DNA of 64,000 nucleotides from Shewanella litorisediminis (GTDB lineage: Bacteria; Pseudomonadota; Gammaproteobacteria; Enterobacterales; Shewanellaceae), in the NCBI RefSeq assembly GCF_016834455.1, contig NZ_CP069213.1:4069501-4133500 (forward strand), written 5' to 3'. Below the pieces are notes generated by a model that saw nothing but the letters and a program-made list of their open reading frames with translations, did not search any database and had not been told where the DNA came from. Shown in pieces: positions 28,115 through 37,832 of the stretch (position 1 is the stretch's first letter; each line of letters opens with the position of its first letter). Made by a program: the position numbers and the translations under genes.

Positions 28115-28505
28115 TTATTCCGGTGTATGGCATACCGCCTCGACGTTGTTGCCATCGGGGTCCAGCAGAAACGCACCAAAATAATGTTCATGGTAAATGG
28201 GCCTTAAGCCGGGAGCGCCATTGTCTTGGCCGCCTGCAGCCAGGCCTGCATGGTAAAAATCGGCCACCGCATCGCGGTTTGGCGCCACAAAGGCGGTGTG
28301 CCGCGGTGAAGCCGCTTCACGGGTTTCAATGACCCAGAAAATGGGTTTGCCCTCAGGACCAAAGGCACACATGCGTCGGGTCGGCCACTGGGCATCCCAG
28401 CTGGTCACTTCCTCAAACAGCAGTGGAAAAGCCAGGGGTGCAAAGGCGGCAACATAAAAATCGCGGGTTATAGTCGGTGGCGTAGGTACTGAGGTGATCA
28501 ATCAT
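28115..28505 (-). pseudogene. Glyoxalase/VOC-family protein, N-terminal frameshift
   Basis: The main frame (28115 to about 28461) encodes a VOC (glyoxalase/bleomycin-resistance) domain with RRMCAFGPEGKPIFWVIE, SPRHTAFVAPNRDAV and FLLDPDGNNVEAVCH. The family start is in another frame: ATG 28505, with AAGGA eight bases upstream, reads MIDHLSTYATDYN, then shifts out near 28470, where the main frame continues TRDFYVAAFAPLAF. One base too many, or two or five missing, explains it. A TTG at 28501 in the main frame lacks the conserved start. Either a disrupted gene or a sequencing error. Confidence 0.7.
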
Positions 28506-28570
28506 CTCCGGGGTTCCTTGCTGAAGGGAGTAATGGCTGGGTCTCAAGCTTAAGGGCTGACACGAGAACA

Positions 28571-28599
28571 GAAAAAAGCCGCTCATTGAGCGGCTTTTT
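28571..28599 (-). terminator. Rho-independent terminator
   Basis: Nine-bp stem AGCCGCTCA with TGAGCGGCT, loop of one base in strict pairing, with A6 on one side and T5 on the other. Ends gor. Confidence 0.85.
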
Positions 28600-28604
28600 C
28601 AGGT

Positions 28605-29960
28605 TCAGCGCATAGTAACAAACTCTTCGGCGCCGGTGGGGTGGATAGCCACCACGGCATCGAAGTCGGCCTTGGTGGCCCCCATCTTGATGGCCACACC
28701 AAAGCCCTGAAGGATTTCATCCATCCCAAAACCAATACCATGAATACCCACGACCTTCTCATCGGCACCGGCACACACCAGCTTCATTTTGCAGGGTTGG
28801 CGATGGGCGGTCACGGCGGTGTACATGGAGGTGAAGGTGGAAGTGTACACCTTCACCTGATCTTCGCCGTATTGCGCCTTGGCATCGGGCTCACTCAGCC
28901 CCATGGTGCCTATGGGCGGGTGGCTGAATACCACGGTGGGCACCAGGCTGTAGTCCATTTTGGCATTGGGCTGACCGCCAAAGAGGCGCTCAGACAGGAA
29001 GCGTCCGGCTTTTACGGCCACAGGGGTGAGTTCAATCCCGCCAGCCATGATATCGCCCACACAGTAAATACCTTTGGCACTGGTTTGCTGCCATTCATCC
29101 ACGATGACGTAGCCCTTGTTGTCCAGGGTCACATCTGTGTTTTCCAGGCCGATTTTATCGGTGGCAGGCTCACGGCCAATGGCCCAAATCAGGCAGTCCA
29201 CTGTGATGGACTCTCCGTTTTCGAGCTGTAATGTCAGACTGCCATCGGCATGTTTCTCCACCGCCTTGGGCACGGCATGGGTGTGCAGCGTAGGGCCATT
29301 TTCTGCCATGGCATCAGTGAGCGCCTGACTCAACATGGGGTCGAAACTGCGCAGCGGTGAGTGCTTACGCACACACAGGTGGGTTTCGCTGCCAAGAGCA
29401 TGCAACACACCGGCAATCTCCACCGCAATATAACCGGCGCCCACCACCACAACCCGCTTGGGCTGCTCGGTCAGGGCAAAAAAGCCGTTGGAGTCGATGC
29501 CATATTCGGCGCCCGGGATATTGGGAATGCTTGGGCGACCACCGGTGGCAATCAGAATATGATCGGCTGTGTATTCTTCGCCGTTTACTTCTATGGTGTT
29601 GTTATTTTTAAACTTGCCATAGCCTTCCACCAGGGTGACGCCGTTGCTGGCGAAACCACGGCCATAGGCGGCATGTACCCGGTCAATGTAGGCTTCACGG
29701 CTGGCCACCAGGGTGTTCCAGTCGAAGTTTTTTACATCTACATCAAAGCCATAATCTTTGGCGTAAAGATGCATGGCTTCGGCAACCTGAGCGCCGTACC
29801 ACATCACTTTTTTCGGCACACAGCCAACGTTTACGCAGGTACCGCCGACATGCTTGGCTTCAATCAATAAAACCTTGGCGCCACGAATGGCAGCGCGATT
29901 GGCGGACGCAATACCGCCACTGCCTGCACCGAGACAGATGTAATCGTAGTGTTGGGCCAT
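28605..29960 (-). CDS. gor: Glutathione-disulfide reductase
   Basis: A 451-residue FAD/NADPH enzyme that regenerates glutathione from its disulphide. [14 protein letters not shown] binds FAD, and the redox disulphide is [13 protein letters not shown] near residues 39-51. NADPH fold: [16 protein letters not shown]. The C-terminal [12 protein letters not shown] carries the catalytic His/Glu pair. ATG 29960 ([11 protein letters not shown]) is the family start; 12 more upstream codons look like leader. In E. coli gor is next to rlmJ, rsmJ and prlC, all of which are in this window. Confidence 0.96.
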   Translation of the reverse strand: MAQHYDYICLGAGSGGIASANRAAIRGAKVLLIEAKHVGGTCVNVGCVPKKVMWYGAQVAEAMHLYAKDYGFDVDVKNFDWNTLVASREAYIDRVHAAYGRGFASNGVTLVEGYGKFKNNNTIEVNGEEYTADHILIATGGRPSIPNIPGAEYGIDSNGFFALTEQPKRVVVVGAGYIAVEIAGVLHALGSETHLCVRKHSPLRSFDPMLSQALTDAMAENGPTLHTHAVPKAVEKHADGSLTLQLENGESITVDCLIWAIGREPATDKIGLENTDVTLDNKGYVIVDEWQQTSAKGIYCVGDIMAGGIELTPVAVKAGRFLSERLFGGQPNAKMDYSLVPTVVFSHPPIGTMGLSEPDAKAQYGEDQVKVYTSTFTSMYTAVTAHRQPCKMKLVCAGADEKVVGIHGIGFGMDEILQGFGVAIKMGATKADFDAVVAIHPTGAEEFVTMR

Positions 29961-30090
29961 GTAACTCTCCGTTGTGAACGACCGGCAAAGGCTCAATTGT
30001 AGGGAGCTTTTTGCATAGAGACCAGAGCAAAGACCGGCACGAGACCCAGTTTGTCACAGGATTGGGAGAATGACTTGGATACCGCAGGGC

Positions 30091-30702
30091 TCAGCGCCGG
30101 TATTGGCACAGCGAATGGTCACCTTGTTTTGGTCCGTCGGCGCCACACTTGAGGCATCGCCACTCCCCCATTCTCGCCCTCAGTTCATCCTGATGATGAG
30201 CGCCACCGCCGCTGGATGCGAGCAGGCCTTCCAGCTGATCGATTCGGGTATCCAGCCAGCGACAGCTGGGATCGTTGGCCACTTTGCCACGGTCTTTGCC
30301 AGCTGACGTTTTGGACTTTGCGCTGCGATGGGCAGACGGGGCGGCTTTGTCGCTCCGGGACTCCTTCAGCCAGGCCCGTGACTCCGGGCCAAGTTCCATG
30401 GCAGGTGTGACCTCTGTGGGGATGGCCAGCGGACGGCCTTCACTGTCGAGGGCAGTTTCCCGGTTGTGTTGCCGCGGCCTGAGCAAGCTTTGATTATTCA
30501 GCAGCTGAGTGTCGGCAGCAGACTGACCTTGTACCGACTCTTCCGGCGGCGCTGCTGGCGTGGCCTTGATAAGGGATTCATATTCGCCGGCGCTGTCGTC
30601 AACGAGGGGGCGGGCGAACAGAGTTGAAGGTACGCCCACCAACAAGGTGACCAGCAGCCATGACAAAAACCGACATGAAAAGAGGTTAAAGTGAGGTGAC
30701 AT
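30091..30702 (-). CDS. Secreted hypothetical protein with Cys-rich tail
   Basis: A 203-residue protein from ATG 30702 (MSPHFNLFSCRFLSWLLVTL), with a signal peptide probably cut after FARP or LFA. The middle is long, polar and Ala/Ser/Pro-rich, with low complexity. The C-terminus (LDTRIDQLEGLLASSGGGAH and then RCLKCGADGP, HSLCQYRR) holds four cysteines in all, suggesting disulphides or metal binding. ATG is preceded by CAGGAGGACA. I do not recognise the family, and the product may be peculiar to this lineage. Confidence 0.65.
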   Translation of the reverse strand: MSPHFNLFSCRFLSWLLVTLLVGVPSTLFARPLVDDSAGEYESLIKATPAAPPEESVQGQSAADTQLLNNQSLLRPRQHNRETALDSEGRPLAIPTEVTPAMELGPESRAWLKESRSDKAAPSAHRSAKSKTSAGKDRGKVANDPSCRWLDTRIDQLEGLLASSGGGAHHQDELRARMGEWRCLKCGADGPKQGDHSLCQYRR

Positions 30703-30814
30703 TCCCTGTCCTCCTGTTGGTGATGCAACGCCCTGACAGATAACTGCTGCTGGCGGCTGCAACCATGGGGCAATCCGGCCCCAATCTGCGTTTCACAAGT
30801 GTAGTTCAGGCCGG

Positions 30815-31507
30815 TTAAAACGCCCAGGCAAGGCGAACGCCGGCAAAGGTTTCATCCCGTGCCTCTTCGCCTTGGTCTACCTCAATATCCTTGCCGGCGA
30901 TCACCCGGCTGACCTGGGCCGACACTGACAGATTGTCAGAAAATGCCCAGGTGGCTTCCAGGCCAAATTGCAGGTGATTGGCGCCATTATGGTCTTCGGT
31001 GACGTATTGGAAGTCGAATCCCTGCGTAAGATAAGGGCTCAGGATAAATTGCTCGCCAAGATGCCAGTTGCTGTGCAGGCTAAGCTCCACAAAATAGCCA
31101 CCGGCTTCGGTGCTGTAGGTATACGCAATGGAGGGCACCAGATAGTCCCAGGCGGTCCAGGCAAGTTCGGCAAAGAGTTCATTGTCGCTGCAGCGCACAT
31201 CCCCATAGTTCTCAATGCGCTGCGCGCCAACAAAGGCCTCCAGCGTATCGTGCAAATGCAGCTGGTATTCCACGCCAAAATTCCACTCGGTGAAATGCGC
31301 AGCGTCGGCGCGCCCAACCAGCGCATAAGCTGTAAGGTCACCCACTGTGGCAGAAGCGCCAGCCCAACCTATACCACCATGGGGCAAGTTGTTGCGTCCT
31401 TCAGACACATATTTACTGTCCCATCCCACCTCTATGGCAAATTCAGGCTCCGCCGCCATCACCGGCAATGCCACAGAGGCGATTATGGCAATCGCTGTGC
31501 GTTTCAT
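30815..31507 (-). CDS. TorF-type outer-membrane beta-barrel protein
   Basis: A 230-residue protein with signal peptide MKRTAIAIIASVALPVMA and alternating hydrophobic/polar strands ending in GVRLAWAF. The terminal Phe is the usual BAM recognition residue. EVGWDSKYVSEGRNNLPHGG is similar to the TorF putative porin at 37829-38563 (ASDYVFRGESE), but the proteins are otherwise quite different. Function unknown; a small channel or structural barrel. A second ATG three codons upstream (31516) is possible. Confidence 0.75.
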   Translation of the reverse strand: MKRTAIAIIASVALPVMAAEPEFAIEVGWDSKYVSEGRNNLPHGGIGWAGASATVGDLTAYALVGRADAAHFTEWNFGVEYQLHLHDTLEAFVGAQRIENYGDVRCSDNELFAELAWTAWDYLVPSIAYTYSTEAGGYFVELSLHSNWHLGEQFILSPYLTQGFDFQYVTEDHNGANHLQFGLEATWAFSDNLSVSAQVSRVIAGKDIEVDQGEEARDETFAGVRLAWAF

Positions 31508-31635
31508 ACCACCCATCCAGAATCTGTTTTACTCTTGGGCGATGATATTACTGAGCCAAGCATAGTAAATGAGAATTGATAGCATATGAGGGGCGTACAG
31601 CAAAGTTGGTAAGGCAAAGGACAAAAGGCTGCAAA

Positions 31636-31667
31636 ACAGGATACAGATCACTGAAAATCTATCCTGT
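31636..31667. promoter_or_regulatory. Inverted repeat upstream of opdA
   Basis: ACAGGATA at 31636-31643 and TATCCTGT at 31660-31667, a perfect 8-bp inverted pair with a 16-bp spacer, in the 300-base gap between two divergent genes. Possible operator; alternatively a hairpin in the opdA leader. Nothing else is seen in the gap. Confidence 0.4.
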
Positions 31668-31810
31668 ACATAGCAGTAAAGCATGGTGTCCTGCGGCTTT
31701 GCCTTGATAAATCCGCTGCCAGCCCTTATGTATGCTCCATGGCCTTGGCCGCAACTGCTTTGCACAAGCTGCTTCGCACGACACTCTTTGCACGACAATA
31801 AGGGATCTCC

Positions 31811-33847
31811 ATGACCAATCCACTGCTTGCGGCCAACGCGCTGCCCCCCTTTTCGGCCATCAAGCCAGAGCACATTCAGCCAGCCGTTGAGCAGGCCATC
31901 GAACACTGCCGCGCAGAAATTACACGGGTACTGGAACGTGGCGATTTCAGCTGGCAGGGATTGGTTGCGCCGCTGGAAGAAGCAGATGACCGCCTCAGCA
32001 AACTCTGGTCACCGGTATCCCACATGAATTCAGTGCTCAGCACAGAAGCCTGGCGCGCCGCCCACGACGCCTGCCTGCCGCTGCTGTCTGAGTATGGCAC
32101 CTTTGTTGGCCAGCATCAGGGGCTGTACCAAGCCTACAAAACCCTTAAAAATTCCGATGAATTTCAAGGTCTGTCCAAGGCGCAGCAGCAGGTCATTGAC
32201 CATGCACTGCGTGACTTTGAGCTCTCGGGTATCGGTTTGGATGACGACAAAAAGACCCGCTACGGCGAGATAGTAAAACGCCTGTCGGAACTGTCGAGCA
32301 GCTTCTCCAATCAGGTATTGGATGCCACCCACGCCTGGCAGAAAGTCATTACTGATGAGAATGAGCTGCAGGGCCTGCCCGAGTCGGCTCTGGCGGCCGC
32401 CCGCGCCATGGCAGACGAAAAAGGCGAGCAGGGGTATCTGTTCACCCTCGACTTCCCATCTTATTTGCCTGTAATGATGTACAGCGAAAACCGTGAACTG
32501 CGCCAGGAGTGCTACACCGCCTTCGTTACCCGCGCCTCGGATCAGGGCCCCAATGCCGGCGAGTTTGACAACGGCCCACTGATGGAAGAGCTGCTGGCGC
32601 TGCGTCACGAGCTGGCCACCCTGCTCGGCTTTGAAAGCTTTGCCCACAAGTCGCTGGCCACCAAGATGGCCGAAACACCAGCCCAGGTTATCAGCTTCCT
32701 GAACGAGCTGGCGCTGCACTCCCGTCCCCAGGCCAAGCAGGAGCTGGATGAGCTCAAGGCCTTTGCCGCGAAAGAGTACGGCCAAACCGACCTCAAGGCC
32801 TGGGATTTAAGCTTTTACGCCGAAAAACTCAAACAACACAGATACGAAATTTCCCAGGAAGAGCTGCGACCTTATTTCCCCGAAAACAAGGTGCTGAGCG
32901 GCCTCTTCCATACGGTAGAGCGTCTCTTTGGCATGAAGATAGTCGAGCAGCAGGATTTTGATCGCTGGCATAAAGACGTGCGTTTCTTCCACATTATGGA
33001 CGGCGAAGGCGAGCACAGAGGCAGCTTCTATCTGGATTTATACGCCCGCAGCGGTAAACGTGGCGGCGCCTGGATGGACGAGTGCCGGGTCCGTCGTCAA
33101 ACGCCTGATGGGCTGCAAAAACCCGTGGCTTACCTCACCTGTAACTTCAATGGTCCCGTGGGCAACAAGCCGGCGCTCTTTACCCATGATGAAGTGGTCA
33201 CCCTGTTCCATGAGTTTGGCCATGGCATCCACCATATGCTGACCAAGGTCGACGTGGGTGGCGTGTCCGGCATCAATGGTGTGCCATGGGATGCCGTGGA
33301 GCTGCCAAGCCAGTTCCTCGAAAACTGGTGTTGGGAAGAAGCAGCCCTCGGCGAAATTTCCGGCCACTATGAAACCGGTGAGCCACTGCCCAAAGCCATG
33401 CTGGACAAGATGCTGGCGGCCAAAAACTTCCAGTCCGCCATGATGATGGTGCGCCAGCTGGAGTTTTCGCTGTTCGATTTCCGCCTGCACCTGGAATACA
33501 ACAGCGAAGACGGCGCCCGCATTCAGGAAACACTGGACGAAGTGCGTCAGCAGGTGGCCGTAGTTATCCCCCCCAGCTTTAACCGCTTCCAGCACAGCTT
33601 CTCGCACATTTTTGCCGGGGGTTATGCCGCAGGGTACTACAGCTACAAGTGGGCCGAGGTGCTGTCGGCCGATGCCTTCTCGCGCTTTGAGGCCGAAGGT
33701 ATCTTTAACCCCGAAACGGGCCGCGACTTCCTGACCCATATCCTCGAGATGGGCGGCAGCGAAGAGCCCATGGAGTTGTTCCGCCGCTTTATGGGTCGCG
33801 AGCCCAATACAGATGCGTTGCTGCGCCACAGCGGTATTCAGCACTGA
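31811..33847 (+). CDS. prlC: Oligopeptidase A (M3 metallopeptidase)
   Basis: A 678-residue cytoplasmic zinc peptidase that degrades signal peptides and short peptides. The zinc motif HEFGHGIHHM begins at His467, with the third ligand in ENWCWEEAAL. Length and the start MTNPLLAANALPPFSAIKPE match E. coli OpdA. ATG 31811 follows AAGGGATCTCC. In E. coli prlC is next to rsmJ; here rsmJ is 19 kb away. Confidence 0.96.
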   Translation: MTNPLLAANALPPFSAIKPEHIQPAVEQAIEHCRAEITRVLERGDFSWQGLVAPLEEADDRLSKLWSPVSHMNSVLSTEAWRAAHDACLPLLSEYGTFVGQHQGLYQAYKTLKNSDEFQGLSKAQQQVIDHALRDFELSGIGLDDDKKTRYGEIVKRLSELSSSFSNQVLDATHAWQKVITDENELQGLPESALAAARAMADEKGEQGYLFTLDFPSYLPVMMYSENRELRQECYTAFVTRASDQGPNAGEFDNGPLMEELLALRHELATLLGFESFAHKSLATKMAETPAQVISFLNELALHSRPQAKQELDELKAFAAKEYGQTDLKAWDLSFYAEKLKQHRYEISQEELRPYFPENKVLSGLFHTVERLFGMKIVEQQDFDRWHKDVRFFHIMDGEGEHRGSFYLDLYARSGKRGGAWMDECRVRRQTPDGLQKPVAYLTCNFNGPVGNKPALFTHDEVVTLFHEFGHGIHHMLTKVDVGGVSGINGVPWDAVELPSQFLENWCWEEAALGEISGHYETGEPLPKAMLDKMLAAKNFQSAMMMVRQLEFSLFDFRLHLEYNSEDGARIQETLDEVRQQVAVVIPPSFNRFQHSFSHIFAGGYAAGYYSYKWAEVLSADAFSRFEAEGIFNPETGRDFLTHILEMGGSEEPMELFRRFMGREPNTDALLRHSGIQH

Positions 33848-33862
33848 GTTTGACCTCACCTT

Positions 33863-33886
33863 AAAGGCGCTTCGGCGCCTTTTTTA
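33863..33886 (+). terminator. Rho-independent terminator
   Basis: Stem AAAGGCGC-TTCG-GCGCCTTT followed by T. Ends the oligopeptidase A transcript. Confidence 0.85.
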
Positions 33887-33985
33887 TTCCCCGGAGGAAA
33901 GGCCTTGTGGATACACTGACAGTTGCCCGCTGGTAGGACCTCTGTTAGCCTTCTGCTTTACGCAAAAACTCTAAACTACGAATCC

Positions 33986-34516
33986 ATGAACCTGTATTTT
34001 CGACTTATCTGGTTGTTTTTATGGCGTGTCCGCCACTGCCGCTCCATTGGTTTTCTCGACACCAGCACCATTGAGTATCGCGCCCTGCCGTCAGACTGCG
34101 ATATCAATATGCACCTGACCAACAGTCGTTATCCGGCTTTTATGGACCTGGCCCGCACCTACATGCTGGCTGAAATGGGCCTGCTGAAGCGTTTCCTTAA
34201 GCTCAAGTGGATGCCCATAGTCAACGCGGCCGAATTCACCTATATCCGCGACATTAAGCCGCTGCAGAAATTCACCATCGAGAGCCGTGTTGTCGGTTGG
34301 GACGAAAAATATTTTTATATTGATCAGCGTTTTATCAGCGATCGCGGCCTGCACTGCATAGTGCATGTGCGTGGGGTGTTTGTGTGTAACCGCAAGCAGG
34401 TACCCATCAGTGAGCTGGTGCGGGAAGCGGGCTATGAAGGCGAAGCGCCTGAATTGTCGCCCGAAGTGCAAAAATGGAAGGCGTTCCTGCAGCTCAAGAA
34501 AGAGCGCAACACCTGA
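33986..34516 (+). CDS. Hotdog-fold acyl-CoA thioesterase-like protein
   Basis: A 176-residue protein. An N-terminal hydrophobic stretch (residues 3-14, LYFRLIWLFLWR) precedes a 4HBT-like domain: EYRALPSDCDINMHLTNSRY, typical of the THEM6/YbgC-like branch, with Asp and His that act in catalysis in relatives. FTYIRDIKPLQKFTIESRVV completes the hotdog. Probably hydrolyses acyl thioesters, membrane associated. ATG 33986 is chosen over an earlier in-frame start with no homology. Confidence 0.8.
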   Translation: MNLYFRLIWLFLWRVRHCRSIGFLDTSTIEYRALPSDCDINMHLTNSRYPAFMDLARTYMLAEMGLLKRFLKLKWMPIVNAAEFTYIRDIKPLQKFTIESRVVGWDEKYFYIDQRFISDRGLHCIVHVRGVFVCNRKQVPISELVREAGYEGEAPELSPEVQKWKAFLQLKKERNT

Positions 34517-34529
34517 GGGCGCAAGGCCG

Positions 34530-35183
34530 TCAGGGGATCAGTTTCAGCCCTGTGACATCCTCTGCGGCGGCGAGCGCTGCCTCCTCTGCGACCAGCTCCC
34601 AGGCACCTCTGAGCTTGGCCTGCTGGCGGTAACGACAGAGGTTTTCCAAATCCAGCAAGGACAAGAGCTCAAAAGCGGGCTCAAGGCAGGGGACCAGGGC
34701 GCAGTCTGCCAGGGTAAAGCCATCCCCCACCAGCCAATGGGAGTCGGCCAGCTCATCATCAATGCCGGCGAGCACCTGCAGCAAGCGCTGCTTAACCTGC
34801 GCCATGGCCAGCTCATTGCGATGTTCCGGCGCCATACCCAGCTGCTGCTCCAGCAAAAACAGCTGATTGCTGATGTCATTGTCGATAATTCTGTCCCACA
34901 GCCGCACCCGCAGGCACTCGGCTCTGTCTCTTGGCAGCAGCTGCGAGCCCCCCGGTACATGCAGGTCCAGATACTCAATAATGATGGTGGATTCGGGTAA
35001 CAGGCTGCCGTCGGCACACTTGAGCAGCGGCAGCTTGCAGGGAGGGTAAATCTTGCTGAACGCCTGACGTTGAATCGGGTCCCTGAGCTCTGTTACCCGG
35101 GGAAAAAAGTTGACCTGCTTTTCGTACAATCCAAGCAGTACCTTCTGGGAGTATCGCGACAGCGGGTGGTAAAAGAGCTCCAT
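34530..35183 (-). CDS. Glutathione S-transferase-like protein
   Basis: A 217-residue GST. The thioredoxin-fold half starts MELFYHPLSRYSQKVLLGLY. The glutathione gamma-glutamyl site is PESTIIIEYLDL near residues 66-77. The helical C-terminal half ends near residue 205, with the N-capping box LADCALVPCLEPAF. Class is unclear. It is followed directly by a LysR gene in the same direction (35230), separated by 46 bases. Confidence 0.88.
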   Translation of the reverse strand: MELFYHPLSRYSQKVLLGLYEKQVNFFPRVTELRDPIQRQAFSKIYPPCKLPLLKCADGSLLPESTIIIEYLDLHVPGGSQLLPRDRAECLRVRLWDRIIDNDISNQLFLLEQQLGMAPEHRNELAMAQVKQRLLQVLAGIDDELADSHWLVGDGFTLADCALVPCLEPAFELLSLLDLENLCRYRQQAKLRGAWELVAEEAALAAAEDVTGLKLIP

Positions 35184-35229
35184 GGAATACGGCTCCCAAT
35201 CAAACGCCCTTTGTTTAATTTAGTTGGTT

Positions 35230-36129
35230 TTAGCGGGATTGGATCAACCGCTCCTTCAGAAAGTCGAGAAATACCCTTACCCTCGGGGGCGTATTCTCCT
35301 TGTAGGGATGCAGGGCATACACACCGCCCTCACGCAAATGATAATCCGGTAAAAGCAATTCAAGCGCCCCTGACGCCAAATGCTCGGTCACCAGATTATC
35401 GGGCAGAATTGCCACGCCCAGCCCCTGCAACGCCATGGCAATCAGGCCATTGGTGCTGTTGCAACTGATAAAAGGGGTGATCCTCACCCGAAACTCTTCA
35501 CCCTGACCATTGTGCAGCGTCCAGCTTTTGGGAAGATGGCTTGAGGCATGTGCCAGCCACTGATGATGCTGCAGGTTGTCGGGATGCAAAGGTTTTCCAT
35601 GAGCTGCCACATACTCCGGACTGGCCACCAGCTGCTCATCAAAACTGCCAAGTTTAATGGCCCTGAACTCCGAATCCTCTGGCCAACCGGCCTGAATGGC
35701 CACATCAATTTGATGCTCAAGCAGGTTCAGCTTGCTGTCCTCCAGCATCAGCGTCAGACGGATATTGGGATATCGGCGATGAAAGTCGCCAATAAGGGGC
35801 AGCAGATTGTGCTCACCCAGGCCGACCGGCGCCGTCACCCTAAGGCTTCCATGAAGATGTTCATCCGCTGGACGGGTCACGGCTTCGGCCTGTCTTGCCA
35901 GCTGCAGCAACTCGCCGCAGTAATGGAAAAACTCCCGCCCATCTTCGGTCAGACTGATGCGCCTCGTGGTGCGGTGAAGCAGCTCACAGCCCAAACGCTC
36001 TTCCAGCTTTTTCAGGTGCTGGCTTACCATGGAGCGGCTGATCCCCAGCACTTCAGCGGCCAGCGTCAGTGAACCCTGCTCAACAACCGAAGCAAACACC
36101 AACATGCGATACAACTGAGAAGCGTCCAT
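35230..36129 (-). CDS. LysR-family transcriptional regulator
   Basis: A 299-residue regulator with helix-turn-helix EVLGISRSMVSQHLKKLEER near residues 24-43. The effector domain follows from about 90. Divergent to an SDR-family gene with 115 bases between starts, the standard arrangement in which the LysR protein controls its neighbour. The gap contains no obvious perfect LysR repeat I can point to. Confidence 0.9.
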   Translation of the reverse strand: MDASQLYRMLVFASVVEQGSLTLAAEVLGISRSMVSQHLKKLEERLGCELLHRTTRRISLTEDGREFFHYCGELLQLARQAEAVTRPADEHLHGSLRVTAPVGLGEHNLLPLIGDFHRRYPNIRLTLMLEDSKLNLLEHQIDVAIQAGWPEDSEFRAIKLGSFDEQLVASPEYVAAHGKPLHPDNLQHHQWLAHASSHLPKSWTLHNGQGEEFRVRITPFISCNSTNGLIAMALQGLGVAILPDNLVTEHLASGALELLLPDYHLREGGVYALHPYKENTPPRVRVFLDFLKERLIQSR

Positions 36130-36244
36130 GGGCGACCTTTTGTTAAGTTTGAATTACCAAAGATATAAGTAAATCACTCATTATCCGATTTCGCCATGGG
36201 AATAAACTGAGCACCTCATTCATACCAACCTTGAGGTACTCAAA

Positions 36245-37099
36245 ATGATACTGATACTCGGCGCCAGCGGTGAACTGGCCACCCTTACAGCCAATGCCCT
36301 GAAAGCTCTCGGTAATACCGACCCTGTCCGACTGGGCAGCCGCTCTGTAGACAGGCTGAATACCGCGCTCGGCCAGGCCGTGTTTGCCGACTATGACCAG
36401 CCCGATTCTCTGGATGCTGCCATGGAGGGGGTCGACAAGGTGCTGTTTATTTCCGGCAACACCGCCAACGATGCCCGTCTGGTTCAGCATCTTAATGTGA
36501 TTGCCGCCGCCAAAAAGGCCGGTATCTCCCAATTGGTGTACACCAGTTTTCAATCGCCCTCGCTGGACAGCGCCTTCAGTTTTGGCGCAAGCCACGCCGC
36601 CACCGAGGCTGCCATCCGCGCCGCAGCTATCCCAGCAACTGTGGTGCGTAACGCCTTTTACGCCGAGCTGCAACTGATGGGCCTGAGCCACACCCTTGAA
36701 ACCGGCGTACTGACCCATGCCGCGGCAGAGGGACGCTTTGCCCCGGTGAGCAAACAGGATTTAGCCGAGGCGCTGGCGCGAATTTTGATGACCGATGGTC
36801 ACAGGGGTAAGACCTACGAACTGACCGGCCCGGAGCTCCTGTCCCATGCCGATATCGCCGCCCTGATTGGCAAGCTCAGCGGCAAGGACATCAGCACCAA
36901 TACCATCTCGGCCGAGGCCCAAGTCGATGCATTGCTGCAAATGGGATTACCGGTATTTTTGGCCAAGGCCCTTGGCGGCGCCAGTCGGGCCATTGCCGCG
37001 GGTGAATACGATAAGCAGAGCGATGATTTAGCCCGGTTGCTTGGCCGTGCTCCCACCCGTTTGGCCGCAGTCATCGAAGGGGCATTGAAGCCAAACTGA
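36245..37099 (+). CDS. NAD(P)-binding SDR, NmrA/QorB-like
   Basis: A 284-residue atypical short-chain dehydrogenase. The Rossmann motif is MILILGASGELATLTANALK, with the usual glycine pattern of the quinone reductase 2 (QorB) branch. VYTSFQSPSLDSAFSFGASH is the equivalent of the QorB central segment. Probable quinone reductase or redox sensor. ATG 36245. Divergent LysR gene is likely its regulator. Confidence 0.85.
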   Translation: MILILGASGELATLTANALKALGNTDPVRLGSRSVDRLNTALGQAVFADYDQPDSLDAAMEGVDKVLFISGNTANDARLVQHLNVIAAAKKAGISQLVYTSFQSPSLDSAFSFGASHAATEAAIRAAAIPATVVRNAFYAELQLMGLSHTLETGVLTHAAAEGRFAPVSKQDLAEALARILMTDGHRGKTYELTGPELLSHADIAALIGKLSGKDISTNTISAEAQVDALLQMGLPVFLAKALGGASRAIAAGEYDKQSDDLARLLGRAPTRLAAVIEGALKPN

Positions 37100-37145
37100 G
37101 TGTGCAAGTACACTGGCGAGGCCATTCACAGTTTCAGGGAAGTCC

Positions 37146-37832
37146 ATGAAAATCGAATCCTTTGCCAGTATTTATCAGCGCGCCGCCGAGCGCAAAGGCG
37201 GCGTTGATGCGCTGGAAGCTCTGTTGCCGCAGTCGTTGACGGCCGACGAATATCAGGAGTATTCCGATGACCGCCTGCTGTCGGCCATGAGCAAACAGAT
37301 TTTTCAGAGTGGCTTTGTGTGGAAGGTGGTGGATGCCAAATGGCCTGCCTATGAAGCGGCTTTCTTTGGTTTCGATCCGCTGAAGATCTTGCTGATGTCG
37401 CCGGAGCAACTCAACGCGCGCGCCAGCGATCCCGCCCTTATCCGCCATGGCAAAAAGACCCAGGCCATTTACGACAATGCCTTGATGATAAAAGACATTG
37501 CTGCTGAACATGGCAGTCTGGCGCGATATATCGGCCTCTGGCCCGGGGAAGAGATCACCTCACTGTGGCAGGTGCTCAAAAAACGTGGCACACGACTTGG
37601 GGGCAACACCGGCCCTTACTTCCTGCGCGCCACAGGGAAAGACACCTTCCTGCTGACCTCAGATGTTGAGGGTTATCTGAGGGCAACAGGCTTGGTGGAT
37701 GCAGGGATGGCCACCCAAAAAGGCCTGACTCAGGCTCAGGCCGCCTTTAACCACTGGCAGGCTGAATCTGGCCGGACGCTGGCACAGATAAGCCGCATTA
37801 TTGCCTGTGGCGTGGGTGACAACCGGATTTAA
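37146..37832 (+). CDS. DNA-3-methyladenine glycosylase I-like protein
   Basis: A 228-residue protein of the Tag superfamily (COG2818 type), longer than E. coli Tag (187). It has LLSAMSKQIFQSGFVWKVVD, corresponding to the Tag helix region, and GEEITSLWQVLKKRGTRLGG. The zinc-binding cysteines and histidines of classical Tag are not all visible, so it is a divergent member. Removes alkylated bases (family inference). The stop overlaps the convergent TorF gene by four bases. Confidence 0.82.
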   Translation: MKIESFASIYQRAAERKGGVDALEALLPQSLTADEYQEYSDDRLLSAMSKQIFQSGFVWKVVDAKWPAYEAAFFGFDPLKILLMSPEQLNARASDPALIRHGKKTQAIYDNALMIKDIAAEHGSLARYIGLWPGEEITSLWQVLKKRGTRLGGNTGPYFLRATGKDTFLLTSDVEGYLRATGLVDAGMATQKGLTQAQAAFNHWQAESGRTLAQISRIIACGVGDNRI

